From Brevibacterium sp. p3-SID960 (GTDB lineage Bacteria; Actinomycetota; Actinomycetes; Actinomycetales; Brevibacteriaceae): a DNA stretch of 34,658 bases. The notes beneath the pieces were generated by a model. That model searched no databases. It saw only the letters and a program-made list of their open reading frames with translations, and had not been told where the DNA came from. The stretch covers positions 1 through 34,658 of the forward strand of contig NZ_JALXKS010000036.1 of the NCBI RefSeq assembly GCF_025144725.1, written 5' to 3'. This document shows positions 1-7,353 of this stretch, in pieces (position 1 is the first letter of the stretch; every line of letters begins with the position of its first letter). The translations under genes and the position numbers were made by a program.

Positions 1-2
1 TC

Positions 3-683
3 TCCGCCGGCGCCGAGGTCGTCGCCCAGCTGGCACAGAGCGCTGACGGGTTCATCGCCGCCCGCAGCGGGGATGCGGCGTTCGTCTCCGGGGAGGCCGA
101 CCGGGCGCATCTGCACCGGCTGCGCGCCGCGGTCGCCGCAGTCGTCGTCGGTGCGCAGACCGTCGTCGCCGATGACCCGCAGCTGACCGTGCGAGCGGTT
201 GACGGCGAGAACCCGGTGCGTGTGCTGCTCGACCCGCACGCCCGGATCCCAGCCGACCGGCGGGTGCTCACCGACGGGGCGGCCCCGACGCTGTGGCTCG
301 TCGGCCCCGCCGCGGAGGTGCCGACTGACCTGGCCGCTCATGTCACCGTCGCCCGGCTGCCGGAAACCGGTGGCGAACCGGTCTCACCCGCACAGGTGCT
401 GGCGGTCGTGCGCGAGCATGTGGCGGGTGCGGTGCTCATCGAAGGCGGTGGCCGGACGGTCTCAGAGTTCCTGACCGCCGGTGTCCTCGACCGGCTGTTC
501 CTGACGCTGGCTCCGGTGCTCATCGGCGACGGGGTGCCGGGGCTGCGGTTCTCCGGTTCGCCGGTGATGGCCGAGGCGCTGCGGGTGCCGTTCCGCCGGC
601 ATCTGTTCGATGCCGATGTGTGCACCGAATTCGTTCTCAGCGAGACCGCCCAGCAGAACACCTCGGGGCTGCTGGAGAGCTGA
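3..683 (+). CDS. RibD C-terminal-type (pyrimidine) reductase, 5' end outside window
   Basis: The reading frame is open from the first bases and stops with TGA at 681-683, so the N-terminus is missing. The fragment opens with AQSADGFIAA, then FVSGEADRAHLHRLRA, VVVGAQTVVADDPQLTVR and, near the end, LIEGGGRTVSEFL. This is the order of motifs in the RibD_C / dihydrofolate-reductase-like fold that reduces 5-amino-6-ribosylamino-uracil phosphate with NADPH in riboflavin synthesis. No deaminase domain is visible. The gene converges on the flippase-like gene with only two bases between stop codons. Its neighbours (pterin-synthase fold, glycosyltransferase, methyltransferase) suggest a dedicated reductase for a modified pterin or pyrimidine rather than housekeeping RibD; that is inference. 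The family call is firm, the substrate is not. Confidence 0.8.
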   Translation, partial: SAGAEVVAQLAQSADGFIAARSGDAAFVSGEADRAHLHRLRAAVAAVVVGAQTVVADDPQLTVRAVDGENPVRVLLDPHARIPADRRVLTDGAAPTLWLVGPAAEVPTDLAAHVTVARLPETGGEPVSPAQVLAVVREHVAGAVLIEGGGRTVSEFLTAGVLDRLFLTLAPVLIGDGVPGLRFSGSPVMAEALRVPFRRHLFDADVCTEFVLSETAQQNTSGLLES

Positions 684-685
684 GT

Positions 686-1624
686 TCAGCGCGGCCGGCG
701 CAGCCAGTGCCACAGCAGCACGGCCAGACCCGGCAGTGTGGAGACGGTGGCGAGCAGCCCATAGGCGGTCGCTGCGCTGACGGCGGATTCGGCCTGCAGA
801 GCCAGGGGTCCGGCGAGCAGCCCGACGGACAGTTCACGGGCACCCCACCCGCCGACCCCGACCGGCAAGCTCATCGCCGCCAGCCCGATGATCGCCACAA
901 TCGGCTCAATCCCATCGCCCAGGGCGCGCATCGCGACGAGGAACAGCGCCAGGAGTGCTGCCACGCTGAGCGCAGAGGTCGCCCACACGACCGGCTGCCG
1001 GTGGGTGTCCATTCCGCGCATGCACGCCACGGCGGCGATCGCGCATCCAAGGGACACAGTCGCAGCTGCGGCTGCGGCGATGAGCGCCGGCGAGGTGTGC
1101 AGCGAGAGGATGACGGCGGCGGCTGCAAAGAGCAGTGTTGTCGCGCTGAGCCGCTCCGCCCCGACCGCCAGGAGCGGTGAGAGCCAGCGGCGGCGCCCGC
1201 TGTTGCGGTAGATCGCTGCGCGCACGGCATCGCCGGCCAGCCCGCCGGGCAGCACCATGTTCGCGAAGCTGGAGGCGTAGCAGTCGGCCAGTGCCCGGCC
1301 GAACCCGAGCCGGATCCCGCCGGCGGCGGCGAGCAGGCGCCAGCGCAGAGCCTGCGCACCGGTGGCTGCGAACCCGAGCCGGATCCCGCCGGCGGCGGCG
1401 AGGATGCTCACCGGCCCGAGCGCGGTGAATCCGGCGGTGAGCGCCTGCGCGCCGATGAGTCGGGCGGTGATGGAGAGCAGCACGACACTGGTGATCACTG
1501 CGAGCACCCGCATCCACGGCCCACCCCAGGATTGTGTTCGCGTGCGCGTCGGTGCCTCGGTTGGCGCGAAGGCACGGGGGCCGGTGCGCGTGCGGTCCGC
1601 CGAGGTGCCGGGCACCTGGGTCAA
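686..1624 (-). CDS. Lysylphosphatidylglycerol-synthase-TM / flippase-like membrane protein
   Basis: This 312-residue protein has a basic N-terminal tail of about 35 residues followed by repeated hydrophobic helices. The signature SFANMVLPGGLAGDAVRAAIYR and the later LPVGVGGWGARELSVGLLAG match the UPF0104 / LPG_synthase_TM family, whose members resemble the MprF flippase domain. Its start overlaps the stop of the upstream glycosyltransferase-methyltransferase gene by 4 bp (ATGA), so the two are probably translationally coupled. By context it may move or anchor a glycosylated lipid or small molecule at the membrane. A perfect 33-bp direct repeat encodes LAAAGGIRLGF twice, 23 codons apart, around residues 75-108. 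That is unusual for the family and may be a recent duplication or gene conversion. It lacks the soluble aminoacyl-transferase domain of MprF. Confidence 0.75.
   Translation of the reverse strand: MTQVPGTSADRTRTGPRAFAPTEAPTRTRTQSWGGPWMRVLAVITSVVLLSITARLIGAQALTAGFTALGPVSILAAAGGIRLGFAATGAQALRWRLLAAAGGIRLGFGRALADCYASSFANMVLPGGLAGDAVRAAIYRNSGRRRWLSPLLAVGAERLSATTLLFAAAAVILSLHTSPALIAAAAAATVSLGCAIAAVACMRGMDTHRQPVVWATSALSVAALLALFLVAMRALGDGIEPIVAIIGLAAMSLPVGVGGWGARELSVGLLAGPLALQAESAVSAATAYGLLATVSTLPGLAVLLWHWLRRPR
1301..1402. repeat. 33-bp perfect direct repeat inside the flippase-like gene
   Basis: Positions 1301-1333 and 1370-1402 are identical over 33 bp (each starts gaacccgagccggatcccgc). The offset is 69 bp, exactly 23 codons, so the reading frame is kept and 11 residues are duplicated in a hydrophobic part of the protein. 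Identity at every third base indicates a recent event. Confidence 0.95.
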
Positions 1625-3591
1625 CGCCCCTCCCCTGGCGTGGCGGGCAGGTCCCCTGGTGAGGTGGGCAGGATGAGCAGATCGCGGTGGTCGACGGTGA
1701 TGGTGAGTGTCTCGTCAGCCAGCCGGTCGCCCAGCCATGCGGTGAAGAGAGCCGCGGAGCCGGCGTCCTGTTCGCTGGCAGCGGTGACGCGGTCGGTGAG
1801 GAATCGAGTGAGGAACGCATGATCCTCACGGGCGCTGAGCTGCCATGGGCTGGCGGTGGACTGCACGCGCATGCCGGCGGCTTCGGCAGCGTCCTGCAGG
1901 TGAGAAGCGGCAGCCGCACCGAGCCGGCCCTCGCGCTGCTGATGGGCGGCGAAGGCGCTGGCAATCTGCCGGTCTGCCGGGTGGACGGGGTTGAGCTGCC
2001 AGTCGCCGGTGATGGTGAGCAGGAACAGACCCGGCGCCCCGGTCGCTGCCAGCGTATCGATGAGGGCCGCGGCATCAGCCGGGCGCAGCACGTCGAGCAC
2101 GGCGCTGCCGGTGATGAGGTCGACGGGCCGGCCGACGTCGAGGATGCGCGGCAGCTCGGCGATCGGGGCGCGGCGGGTCTCAGCGCGGCGGTCGGGAGCA
2201 GAGCCGATGCGGGCAGCGGCCTGGGTGAGCGCGTCTGGATCGTCGTCGATGAGCAGCCATGTCCTTTCGGTGATGCCGCGGTCGGCGAACGCAGTGTCGA
2301 ACCAGAGTGCGGAGTTGCCGGTGCCGGCGCCGATGTCGCAGATCCGCAGCCTCCGGTCTTCAGCAGCCGGCACGGCAGGTGCGGTAGTTACGGTAGGCGC
2401 GGCAGGTGTGGTCTCCCGGTGGCCTGCCACCGCCTCGAGCGCGGCGTCGACGAGCGGCAGGGAGGCAGTGCGCGCGGCGTTGTCATACGCGATGCGCATG
2501 TCGAGCCAGTCCCCGTGTTCGGGTGAGGACGGGCCAGCCGCAGACGCATCCGCTGAACCAGCAGACCCATGCGCTGAACCAGTGGCCGCATCCGCTGAAC
2601 CAGCAGCCGCGTCGACGGCAGCGAGCAGTGCCGCTGCGGTCTCCTCCCACCCGGGCAGATCCTTGCGGGCGCGCCGCGCCTGCTCCCGCAGCTGGGTGCG
2701 GTCATGCTCATCGCCGAGCCATGCCATGAGTGCCTCAGCCCAGGCTCCCGGTTCCGGCGGCAGGGCCCGGCCCGCCTGCAGGGCCTCCTGCGCGCCGGTG
2801 CCTGCGGTGACGAACGCGGGGATGCCAGCGGCAACGGCCTCGGTGATGACCATCCCGAAGGTCTCGTGGACCGAGGGCAGCAGGAGCAGATCGGCGGCCG
2901 CGAGGGCGGCATCGACACCGTGTTCGTCGAGTTCGCCGGTGATCTTCCAGCTGCTGGCCGGCAGGCAGGTCAGTGCCTGCCGCAGCTGCTCGGCATAGTG
3001 AGGTTCGGTGATCGGGCCTGCGAACACGCAGCTGATCCCGGCATCAGGCATGGCTGCCTGCACGGTGGTGAGCGCTTCGGCCAGCAGCAGCTGATTCTTC
3101 CGCTCCTCGACAGAGGCGAGGCACAGCAGGCGAGTGCCCGCTGCCTCGGGCACGGTGAGCGGACGAAGTTCGGTGCCCGGCCGGGCGACAGCGGCGCGCA
3201 GCCCGTAGAGACCGGCGATGTCCGCTGCGGCGTGCTGACTGGTGACGATGATGCCATCGGCGGCCTGCAGGCAGGCGCGCTCACGAGCAAGAGCCTCGCC
3301 ACCGCCTCGGCCGCGGGGCAGGTGGACGAGCTGCAGCAGCGGGCCAGCGCACACCGGCGGGGTGCGCAGCGCACATCCCAGCAGCCCGTCGAGGACAACC
3401 GGGCCGTCGAGCTCGGTGAGCAGGCCGTGCACGCGGGCCTCATCGGCGGCAGACGGGTCGGGCCAGCTGCCGGGCACGGGCTGCAGGCGCAGCCGGCCGG
3501 CGGCGGCGTCGGTGACGGCGCGGTTGTAGCGGGCCCCACCGGAGGCCCGGCCGAGGGCCGGTTCGAGCAGATGGACCGGCCGGGAGCTCAT
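1621..3591 (-). CDS. GT4-family glycosyltransferase fused to a SAM-dependent methyltransferase
   Basis: The 656-residue protein has two enzymes in one chain. Residues ~30-325 look like a GT-B glycosyltransferase: a nucleotide-sugar half with ASVEERKNQ at about 159-167 and the retaining-GT motif EX7E at E243-E251 (HETFGMVITEAVAAG). A Gly/Ser/Ala-rich linker at ~328-355 carries three seven-residue repeats. Residues ~360-640 are a class I methyltransferase with motif I (DIGAGTGN) at 419-426 and an acidic motif II (LLIDDDPD). The gene starts 4 bp inside the pterin-synthase homologue and ends 4 bp inside the flippase-like gene. Fusion implies sequential glycosylation and methylation of one product. 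Sugar donor and acceptor cannot be read from the sequence. Confidence 0.82.
   Translation of the reverse strand: MSSRPVHLLEPALGRASGGARYNRAVTDAAAGRLRLQPVPGSWPDPSAADEARVHGLLTELDGPVVLDGLLGCALRTPPVCAGPLLQLVHLPRGRGGGEALARERACLQAADGIIVTSQHAAADIAGLYGLRAAVARPGTELRPLTVPEAAGTRLLCLASVEERKNQLLLAEALTTVQAAMPDAGISCVFAGPITEPHYAEQLRQALTCLPASSWKITGELDEHGVDAALAAADLLLLPSVHETFGMVITEAVAAGIPAFVTAGTGAQEALQAGRALPPEPGAWAEALMAWLGDEHDRTQLREQARRARKDLPGWEETAAALLAAVDAAAGSADAATGSAHGSAGSADASAAGPSSPEHGDWLDMRIAYDNAARTASLPLVDAALEAVAGHRETTPAAPTVTTAPAVPAAEDRRLRICDIGAGTGNSALWFDTAFADRGITERTWLLIDDDPDALTQAAARIGSAPDRRAETRRAPIAELPRILDVGRPVDLITGSAVLDVLRPADAAALIDTLAATGAPGLFLLTITGDWQLNPVHPADRQIASAFAAHQQREGRLGAAAASHLQDAAEAAGMRVQSTASPWQLSAREDHAFLTRFLTDRVTAASEQDAGSAALFTAWLGDRLADETLTITVDHRDLLILPTSPGDLPATPGEGR
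2546..2608. repeat. Three 21-bp tandem repeats encoding the inter-domain linker
   Basis: Units lie at 2546-2566, 2567-2587 and 2588-2608 and share the core gctgaaccag. Read on the minus strand each encodes a seven-residue unit of the type GSADAAT. They fall in the linker between glycosyltransferase and methyltransferase, so unit number probably only changes linker length. Confidence 0.9.
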
Positions 3592-4007
3592 ACCTGCCGG
3601 GGCCCCGGGTCGGCCGGGTGCAGGGTCGGCGCCGGCGGGACGGTGTAGGTGACCCGCGCGTTGGGGTTCTCGTCCAGGGTCACGGCGATGCTGATGTCGG
3701 GCCGGTCGGTGAGTGCTGCGCGCAGGCGGGAGCCGATGTGGGCGGCGATGACCTCGGTCGTCGAGATCTTCCCGGCGAAGTCGGGGTGCTCGTCGAGGTT
3801 GGCATACCGCAGCGGGTCGAGGGCCGCGGAGAGGATCTCACCGGCCCGGCCGATGTCGAGCACGACGCCGTGGGAGTCGAGTTCGGCGGTCTCGAAGTGG
3901 GCCTCGACGGCGAGCGTGGCGCCGTGCATGTGCTGCGCCGGGCCGAAGAACGGGTCGGGCAGGCTGTGGGCGATCATGATGTGGTCGTTGATGCTCAGGC
4001 GGAACAT
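3588..4007 (-). CDS. 6-pyruvoyl-tetrahydropterin synthase / QueD-fold homologue without cysteine
   Basis: I start this 139-residue protein at the ATG at 4005-4007 because the mRNA there reads gaggagagcc just upstream, a good ribosome-binding site; the longer open frame would run into the dehydrogenase gene. The zinc triad of the tunnelling-fold (PTPS/QueD) family is present: H14 in IAHSLPD and H26/H28 in QHMHGAT. LDIGRAGEIL (50-59), YANLDEHPDF (68-77) and STTEVIAAHI (82-91) follow the family order, and a late E113 (TLDENPNARVTY) matches the pterin-anchoring Glu. The protein has no cysteine at all, so the usual catalytic Cys is missing and the reaction must differ from classical PTPS/QueD. It sits 10 bp after the dehydrogenase and overlaps the glycosyltransferase fusion by 4 bp. 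Confidence 0.8.
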   Translation of the reverse strand: MFRLSINDHIMIAHSLPDPFFGPAQHMHGATLAVEAHFETAELDSHGVVLDIGRAGEILSAALDPLRYANLDEHPDFAGKISTTEVIAAHIGSRLRAALTDRPDISIAVTLDENPNARVTYTVPPAPTLHPADPGPRQV

Positions 4008-4017
4008 GGCTCTCCTC

Positions 4018-4992
4018 TCAGCCGGGCAGGCTGCGGTAGTCGACGATGTGGCACAGGCTGGCGGGGTCGGTGAGCACGCGGTCCATGACGACCGGCAGTT
4101 CGGACCAGTCGGTGGAACCGGTGATGAGCGCATCGAAGCGCTCGTCATGCAGGGCGTCGAGTGCCTGGCCGAGCCGCTGGGCGCGGGTGCGGCGGGCGCG
4201 CTGGCCGGCGGCGACCTGACCGACTTGGCTGGCGATGATCGACAGGCGGCGAGCGTGGAAGTCCGCGCCGAGCGGCACGCGCGGGGCGTCGGTGCCGTAC
4301 CAGGATGCTTCGACGACGGTGCCGTCGTCACCGGTGAGGGCCAGTGCGGTGGTCAATCCGGCTTCCGTTCCCGAGGTGTGGATGACGATATCGCAGTCGC
4401 CGCTGGCCTCATCTGGGGTCGCGGTGGCCAGGCCGAGGCCGGTGAGCATCTCGCGGCGTGCGGCGTCGGTATCGATGACTTCGAGCCGGGAGAGTCCCAT
4501 CCGGTCGGCCAGCAGCGCGGTGGAGGTGCCGATCATGCCGGCGCCGATGATGGCCACGCGGTCCCCGAAGCGCGGCGGAGCCTGCCACAGGATGTTGATC
4601 CCGGTCTCGGCCGCCCCGGCGAGCAGCGCACGCGAGGTGGGCACCGCCTCAGGCACGGGGTGGACGTCAGCCGGGCCGACGATGTGGTGAGTGTGGTGCG
4701 GCAGCAGCCCGAAGACGCGCTGGCCGAGCTGGTCGGCCGGGCCCTCGTCGATAGCGCCGACGGCCAGATACCCGTAGGAGACGGGGAAGGGGAAGGTGCC
4801 GCGCTGAGCGGGGGCGGCCATGAGATCCGCGACTGAGTCGGGGACCCGGCCTTCCCACACGAGGCGTTCGGTGCCGCGGGAGATTGCCGAGACGGTGGTG
4901 CCGACCCGCAGCTGCCCACTGGCGGCGTGCGGTTCGTCGACCTCGCGCCAGCGGCCGCGGCGTGCCTCTTCGATCCAGAATTCCCAGGCCAT
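4018..4992 (-). CDS. Medium-chain dehydrogenase/reductase (zinc-binding-dehydrogenase-like)
   Basis: This 324-residue protein is the first gene of the minus-strand operon. It has the MDR layout: an N-terminal catalytic half (SAISRGTERLVWEGR, FPFPVSYGYLAVG), then a Rossmann nucleotide-binding half with VAIIGAGMIGTSTALLADRMG and VIDTD. The four-cysteine structural-zinc lobe and the usual Cys/His catalytic-zinc ligands are not visible, so it is probably a zinc-independent NAD(P)-linked oxidoreductase. The ATG at 4990-4992 is preceded on its strand by TACATT six bases upstream, a -10-like element placed for leaderless transcription; no Shine-Dalgarno is seen. Co-transcription with the pterin-fold gene and glycosyltransferase suggests it oxidises or reduces the same intermediate. 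Confidence 0.78.
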   Translation of the reverse strand: MAWEFWIEEARRGRWREVDEPHAASGQLRVGTTVSAISRGTERLVWEGRVPDSVADLMAAPAQRGTFPFPVSYGYLAVGAIDEGPADQLGQRVFGLLPHHTHHIVGPADVHPVPEAVPTSRALLAGAAETGINILWQAPPRFGDRVAIIGAGMIGTSTALLADRMGLSRLEVIDTDAARREMLTGLGLATATPDEASGDCDIVIHTSGTEAGLTTALALTGDDGTVVEASWYGTDAPRVPLGADFHARRLSIIASQVGQVAAGQRARRTRAQRLGQALDALHDERFDALITGSTDWSELPVVMDRVLTDPASLCHIVDYRSLPG

Positions 4993-5103
4993 GGTTCCAA
5001 TGTACGCGCTCGACCTGCAGGTGCGCTCCGCGCCGGCGAGTCGGCTTTCCGCAGGTGGGGCCCGCGGGCTTGAGCTTGAGGGGAGAGAACGTGGGCTTGA
5101 GGG

Positions 5104-5168
5104 GGAAAGTTAGGAAAGTTATTCATGGTTTTCGCGCCTGAAACCATGAATAACTTTGCTAACTTTCC
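5104..5168. repeat. Long A/T-rich inverted repeat (28-bp arms)
   Basis: Arms 5104-5131 and 5141-5168 pair at 27 of 28 positions (only 5114/5158 mismatched), with a 9-nt centre. The left arm begins ggaaagttaggaaagttatt. There is no U-run after the stem in either direction. It lies about 110 bp upstream of the dehydrogenase start. It may be a regulator-binding palindrome, a transcript-end structure or a small mobile repeat; the sequence alone does not decide. Confidence 0.9.
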
Positions 5169-5214
5169 GGATCCTCGGGTGTGGCGGGCCTGCGGTTACC
5201 TGACGATGTGCGCA

Positions 5215-5256
5215 GAGCCACCCATCTGCTGCCGGTCTGCAGCAGATGAGTGGCTC
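5215..5256. repeat. Inverted repeat with 18-bp arms
   Basis: Arms 5215-5232 (gagccacccatctgctgc) and 5239-5256 pair at 17 of 18 positions around a 6-nt loop. It lies downstream of hutU and could act with the 5281-5304 hairpin in ending its transcript. There is no clear U-tract. Confidence 0.8.
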
Positions 5257-5280
5257 CGCAGATTTGTCTGGACTGCTCTT

Positions 5281-5304
5281 CAGAGGCGTCAGTGTGCGCC
5301 TCTG
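5281..5304 (-). terminator. Possible terminator hairpin after hutU
   Basis: The 8-bp arms cagaggcg / cgcctctg with an 8-nt loop begin 5 bases beyond the hutU stop codon. A strong U-run is lacking, as is common in high-GC genomes, so intrinsic termination is likely but unproven. Confidence 0.5.
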
Positions 5305-5309
5305 CGATG

Positions 5310-7076
5310 TCAGTTCGCGGCGGATTCCTCGTCGCGCTTGTCGAGCTCGGGGTTCATCGGGATGCGCATGTGGCGTTCCTTGGCGACCTCGACGGCGCGG
5401 TCGTAGCCGGCGTCGACATGGCGAATGACGCCCATGCCCGGGTCGTTGGTGAGCAGGCGGGTGAGCTTCTGCTCCGCCAGCTCGGTTCCATCGGCGACCG
5501 AGACCTGACCGGCGTGGATCGAACGGCCCATGCCTACGCCGCCGCCGTGATGCAGCGACACCCAGGTCGCGCCCGAGGAGGTGTTGACCATGGCGTTGAG
5601 CAGCGGCCAGTCGGCGACCGCGTCGGTGCCGTCGAGCATGCCCTCAGTCTCACGGTAGGGCGAGGCGACGGAGCCGGAGTCGAGATGGTCACGGCCGATG
5701 ACGATCGGTGCGGAGACCTTGCCCTCGGCGACGAGCTTGTTGAAGAGCACACCTGCCTGGTGGCGCTCCTTGTAACCCAGCCAGCAGATGCGGGCGGGCA
5801 GGCCCTCGAACTCGACGTACTCATCAGCGGCGTCGAGCCAGCGATGCAGCGACTCGTTCTCGGGGAAGAGCTCCTTGAGCGCCTGGTCGGTGACCTTGAT
5901 GTCCTGCGGGTCACCGGAGAGCGCGACCCAGCGGAAGGGTCCCATGCCCTCGCAGAACAGCGGGCGGATGTAGGCCGGGACGAAGCCGGGGAACTCAAAG
6001 GCGCGATCGTAGCCGGCCTTGCGGGCCTCGTCGCGGATCGAGTTGCCGTAGTCGAAGACCTCGGCTCCCTTGTCCTGGAAGCCGACCATCGCAGCGACGT
6101 GCTTGGCCATCGACTCCTCAGCCCGCAGCGTGAACTTCTCTGGATCCTCATCAGCTTCGGCCTGCCAGTCCTCAAGGCTGACACCCAGCGGCAGGTAGGA
6201 CAGCGGGTCATGAGCCGAGGTCTGGTCGGTGACGATGTCGACGGGCACGTCGCGAGCGAGCAGCTCGGGGACGATGTCTGCGGCGTTGCCGACGAGGCCG
6301 ACAGACAGCGCACGCTTCTCCTCTTTGGCCTTGAGCACCTTCTCGAGAGCGACCTCGAGGTCGGTCTCGACCTCGTCGAGGTAGCGCTTGGACTGGCGGC
6401 GGTCGAGCCGGGACTTGTCGACGTCGATGATGAGGCAGGCGCCGCCGTTGAGGGTCACCGACAGCGGCTGGGCACCGCCCATGCCGCCGCAGCCGGCGGT
6501 GAGGGTCAGGGTGCCGGCCAGGGTTCCGTTGAAGCGCTTGCGGGCGACGGCGGCGAAGGTCTCGTAGGTGCCCTGCAGGATGCCCTGGGTGGCGATGTAG
6601 ATCCAGGAACCGGCGGTCATCTGGCCGTACATCATGAGGCCTTCAGCTTCGAGGTGGCGGAAGTGCTCCCAGTTGGCCCAGTCGCCGACGAGGTTGGAGT
6701 TGGCGATGAGCACCCGCGGGGCCCATTCGTGGGTGCGCAGCACACCGACCGGCTTGCCGGACTGGACGAGAAGGGTCTCGTCGGCTTCGAGGTCGTCGAG
6801 GGTCTTGACGATCGCGTCGAAGGCCTCCCATGAGCGGGCGGCACGGCCGGTGCCGCCGTAGACGACGAGGTCTTCGGGACGTTCGGCGACCTCGGGATCG
6901 AGGTTGTTCATGAGCATCCGCTTGGCGGCTTCGGTCGACCAGGTCTTGGCGGTGATCTCGGTGCCGCGCGGAGCGCGCACGACGCGTTCCGGGTCGTGGC
7001 GGGTGAACGTCTGCTTCGCGGCTGCTTCCTTCGCAGCTGCGGTGTCTGGGGTTTCGGATGCGTGTGACGTCGTCAT
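5310..7076 (-). CDS. hutU: Urocanate hydratase (urocanase)
   Basis: At 588 residues this is slightly longer than the usual ~555 because of an N-terminal tail of about 25 residues. It converts urocanate to imidazolonepropionate in histidine degradation, using NAD+ as an electrophile. Family sequences are clear throughout: [56 protein letters not shown] (NAD-binding glycine-rich region), [18 protein letters not shown] (contains the expected active-site Cys) and [19 protein letters not shown]. The mRNA before the ATG reads ggaggaagacgc, a strong ribosome-binding site. No hutH, hutI or hutG is in the window, so the pathway genes must be elsewhere. It follows lutC on the same strand after 277 bp. 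Confidence 0.97.
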   Translation of the reverse strand: MTTSHASETPDTAAAKEAAAKQTFTRHDPERVVRAPRGTEITAKTWSTEAAKRMLMNNLDPEVAERPEDLVVYGGTGRAARSWEAFDAIVKTLDDLEADETLLVQSGKPVGVLRTHEWAPRVLIANSNLVGDWANWEHFRHLEAEGLMMYGQMTAGSWIYIATQGILQGTYETFAAVARKRFNGTLAGTLTLTAGCGGMGGAQPLSVTLNGGACLIIDVDKSRLDRRQSKRYLDEVETDLEVALEKVLKAKEEKRALSVGLVGNAADIVPELLARDVPVDIVTDQTSAHDPLSYLPLGVSLEDWQAEADEDPEKFTLRAEESMAKHVAAMVGFQDKGAEVFDYGNSIRDEARKAGYDRAFEFPGFVPAYIRPLFCEGMGPFRWVALSGDPQDIKVTDQALKELFPENESLHRWLDAADEYVEFEGLPARICWLGYKERHQAGVLFNKLVAEGKVSAPIVIGRDHLDSGSVASPYRETEGMLDGTDAVADWPLLNAMVNTSSGATWVSLHHGGGVGMGRSIHAGQVSVADGTELAEQKLTRLLTNDPGMGVIRHVDAGYDRAVEVAKERHMRIPMNPELDKRDEESAAN

Positions 7077-7109
7077 GCGTCTTCCTCCGGCTCTCGGGAG
7101 CGCCTGCAG

Positions 7110-7274
7110 TCAAGCGCAAGGTGGGAACGGTTCTGCTCCCAGTCTGCGCGCAGGCGGAAGCAGCCGAAAGTGAGCCGAAGCACGATCTGTCCGGGATCTC
7201 GGACACCCGGCCGCCTCGTGCCGCGACTTCGCTGCCTCAAACCGCGCGTTAACCGCCTCATACCGCGCGTTCAT
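7110..7274 (-). CDS. Possible 54-aa peptide with three N-terminal heptad repeats
   Basis: An ATG at 7272-7274 opens a 54-codon frame beginning MNARYEAVNARFEAA and continuing SRHEA, so the unit N-A-R-Y/F-E-A-x occurs three times. The DNA beneath consists of three 21-bp tandem units (7212-7232, 7233-7253, 7254-7274). After the repeats the peptide is Arg/Pro-rich and unlike anything I recognise. No strong ribosome-binding site is seen; a weak GGGGCGG lies upstream. It sits between lutC and hutU in the same orientation. It could be a small protein, a leader peptide or simply a DNA repeat in open frame. Confidence 0.3.
   Translation of the reverse strand: MNARYEAVNARFEAAKSRHEAAGCPRSRTDRASAHFRLLPPARRLGAEPFPPCA
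7212..7274. repeat. Three 21-bp tandem repeats between lutC and hutU
   Basis: Units at 7212-7232, 7233-7253 and 7254-7274 share the pattern gcctc-(a/g)-n-(a/g)-ccgcg; the last two differ at only a few bases. The rest of the 277-bp lutC-hutU interval shows no other structure apart from the hutU ribosome-binding site. Confidence 0.85.
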
Positions 7275-7353
7275 CGTCCGTGCCGCCCCGGTGTCCGCGC
7301 TGCCCCGATCCGAGAGCTCGGGTCGCGGCTTGCCCGCCGGCGAGATCTGCGGC

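Larger units (their letters stand above)
4993..5309. other. Non-coding interval with stacked inverted repeats
   Basis: I find no convincing gene here. It separates the 3' end of hutU from the 5' end of the dehydrogenase operon. It holds a leaderless-type -10 for the operon (4999-5004 on the minus strand), a 28-bp-arm inverted repeat (5104-5168), an 18-bp-arm hairpin (5215-5256) and a terminator-like hairpin just after hutU (5281-5304). The first repeat is distinctly A/T-rich compared with its surroundings. Confidence 0.7.

Noticed and set aside
2546..2608. CRISPR-like array at the 21-bp repeats
   Set aside because: Units are directly tandem without spacers and lie inside a coding linker; no cas genes are in the window.
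5250..6833. 527-codon open frame on the plus strand antisense to hutU
   Set aside because: hutU on the other strand matches its family along its whole length; the antisense frame is Val/Asp/Gly-rich with no family motif, as expected for mirrored high-GC codons.
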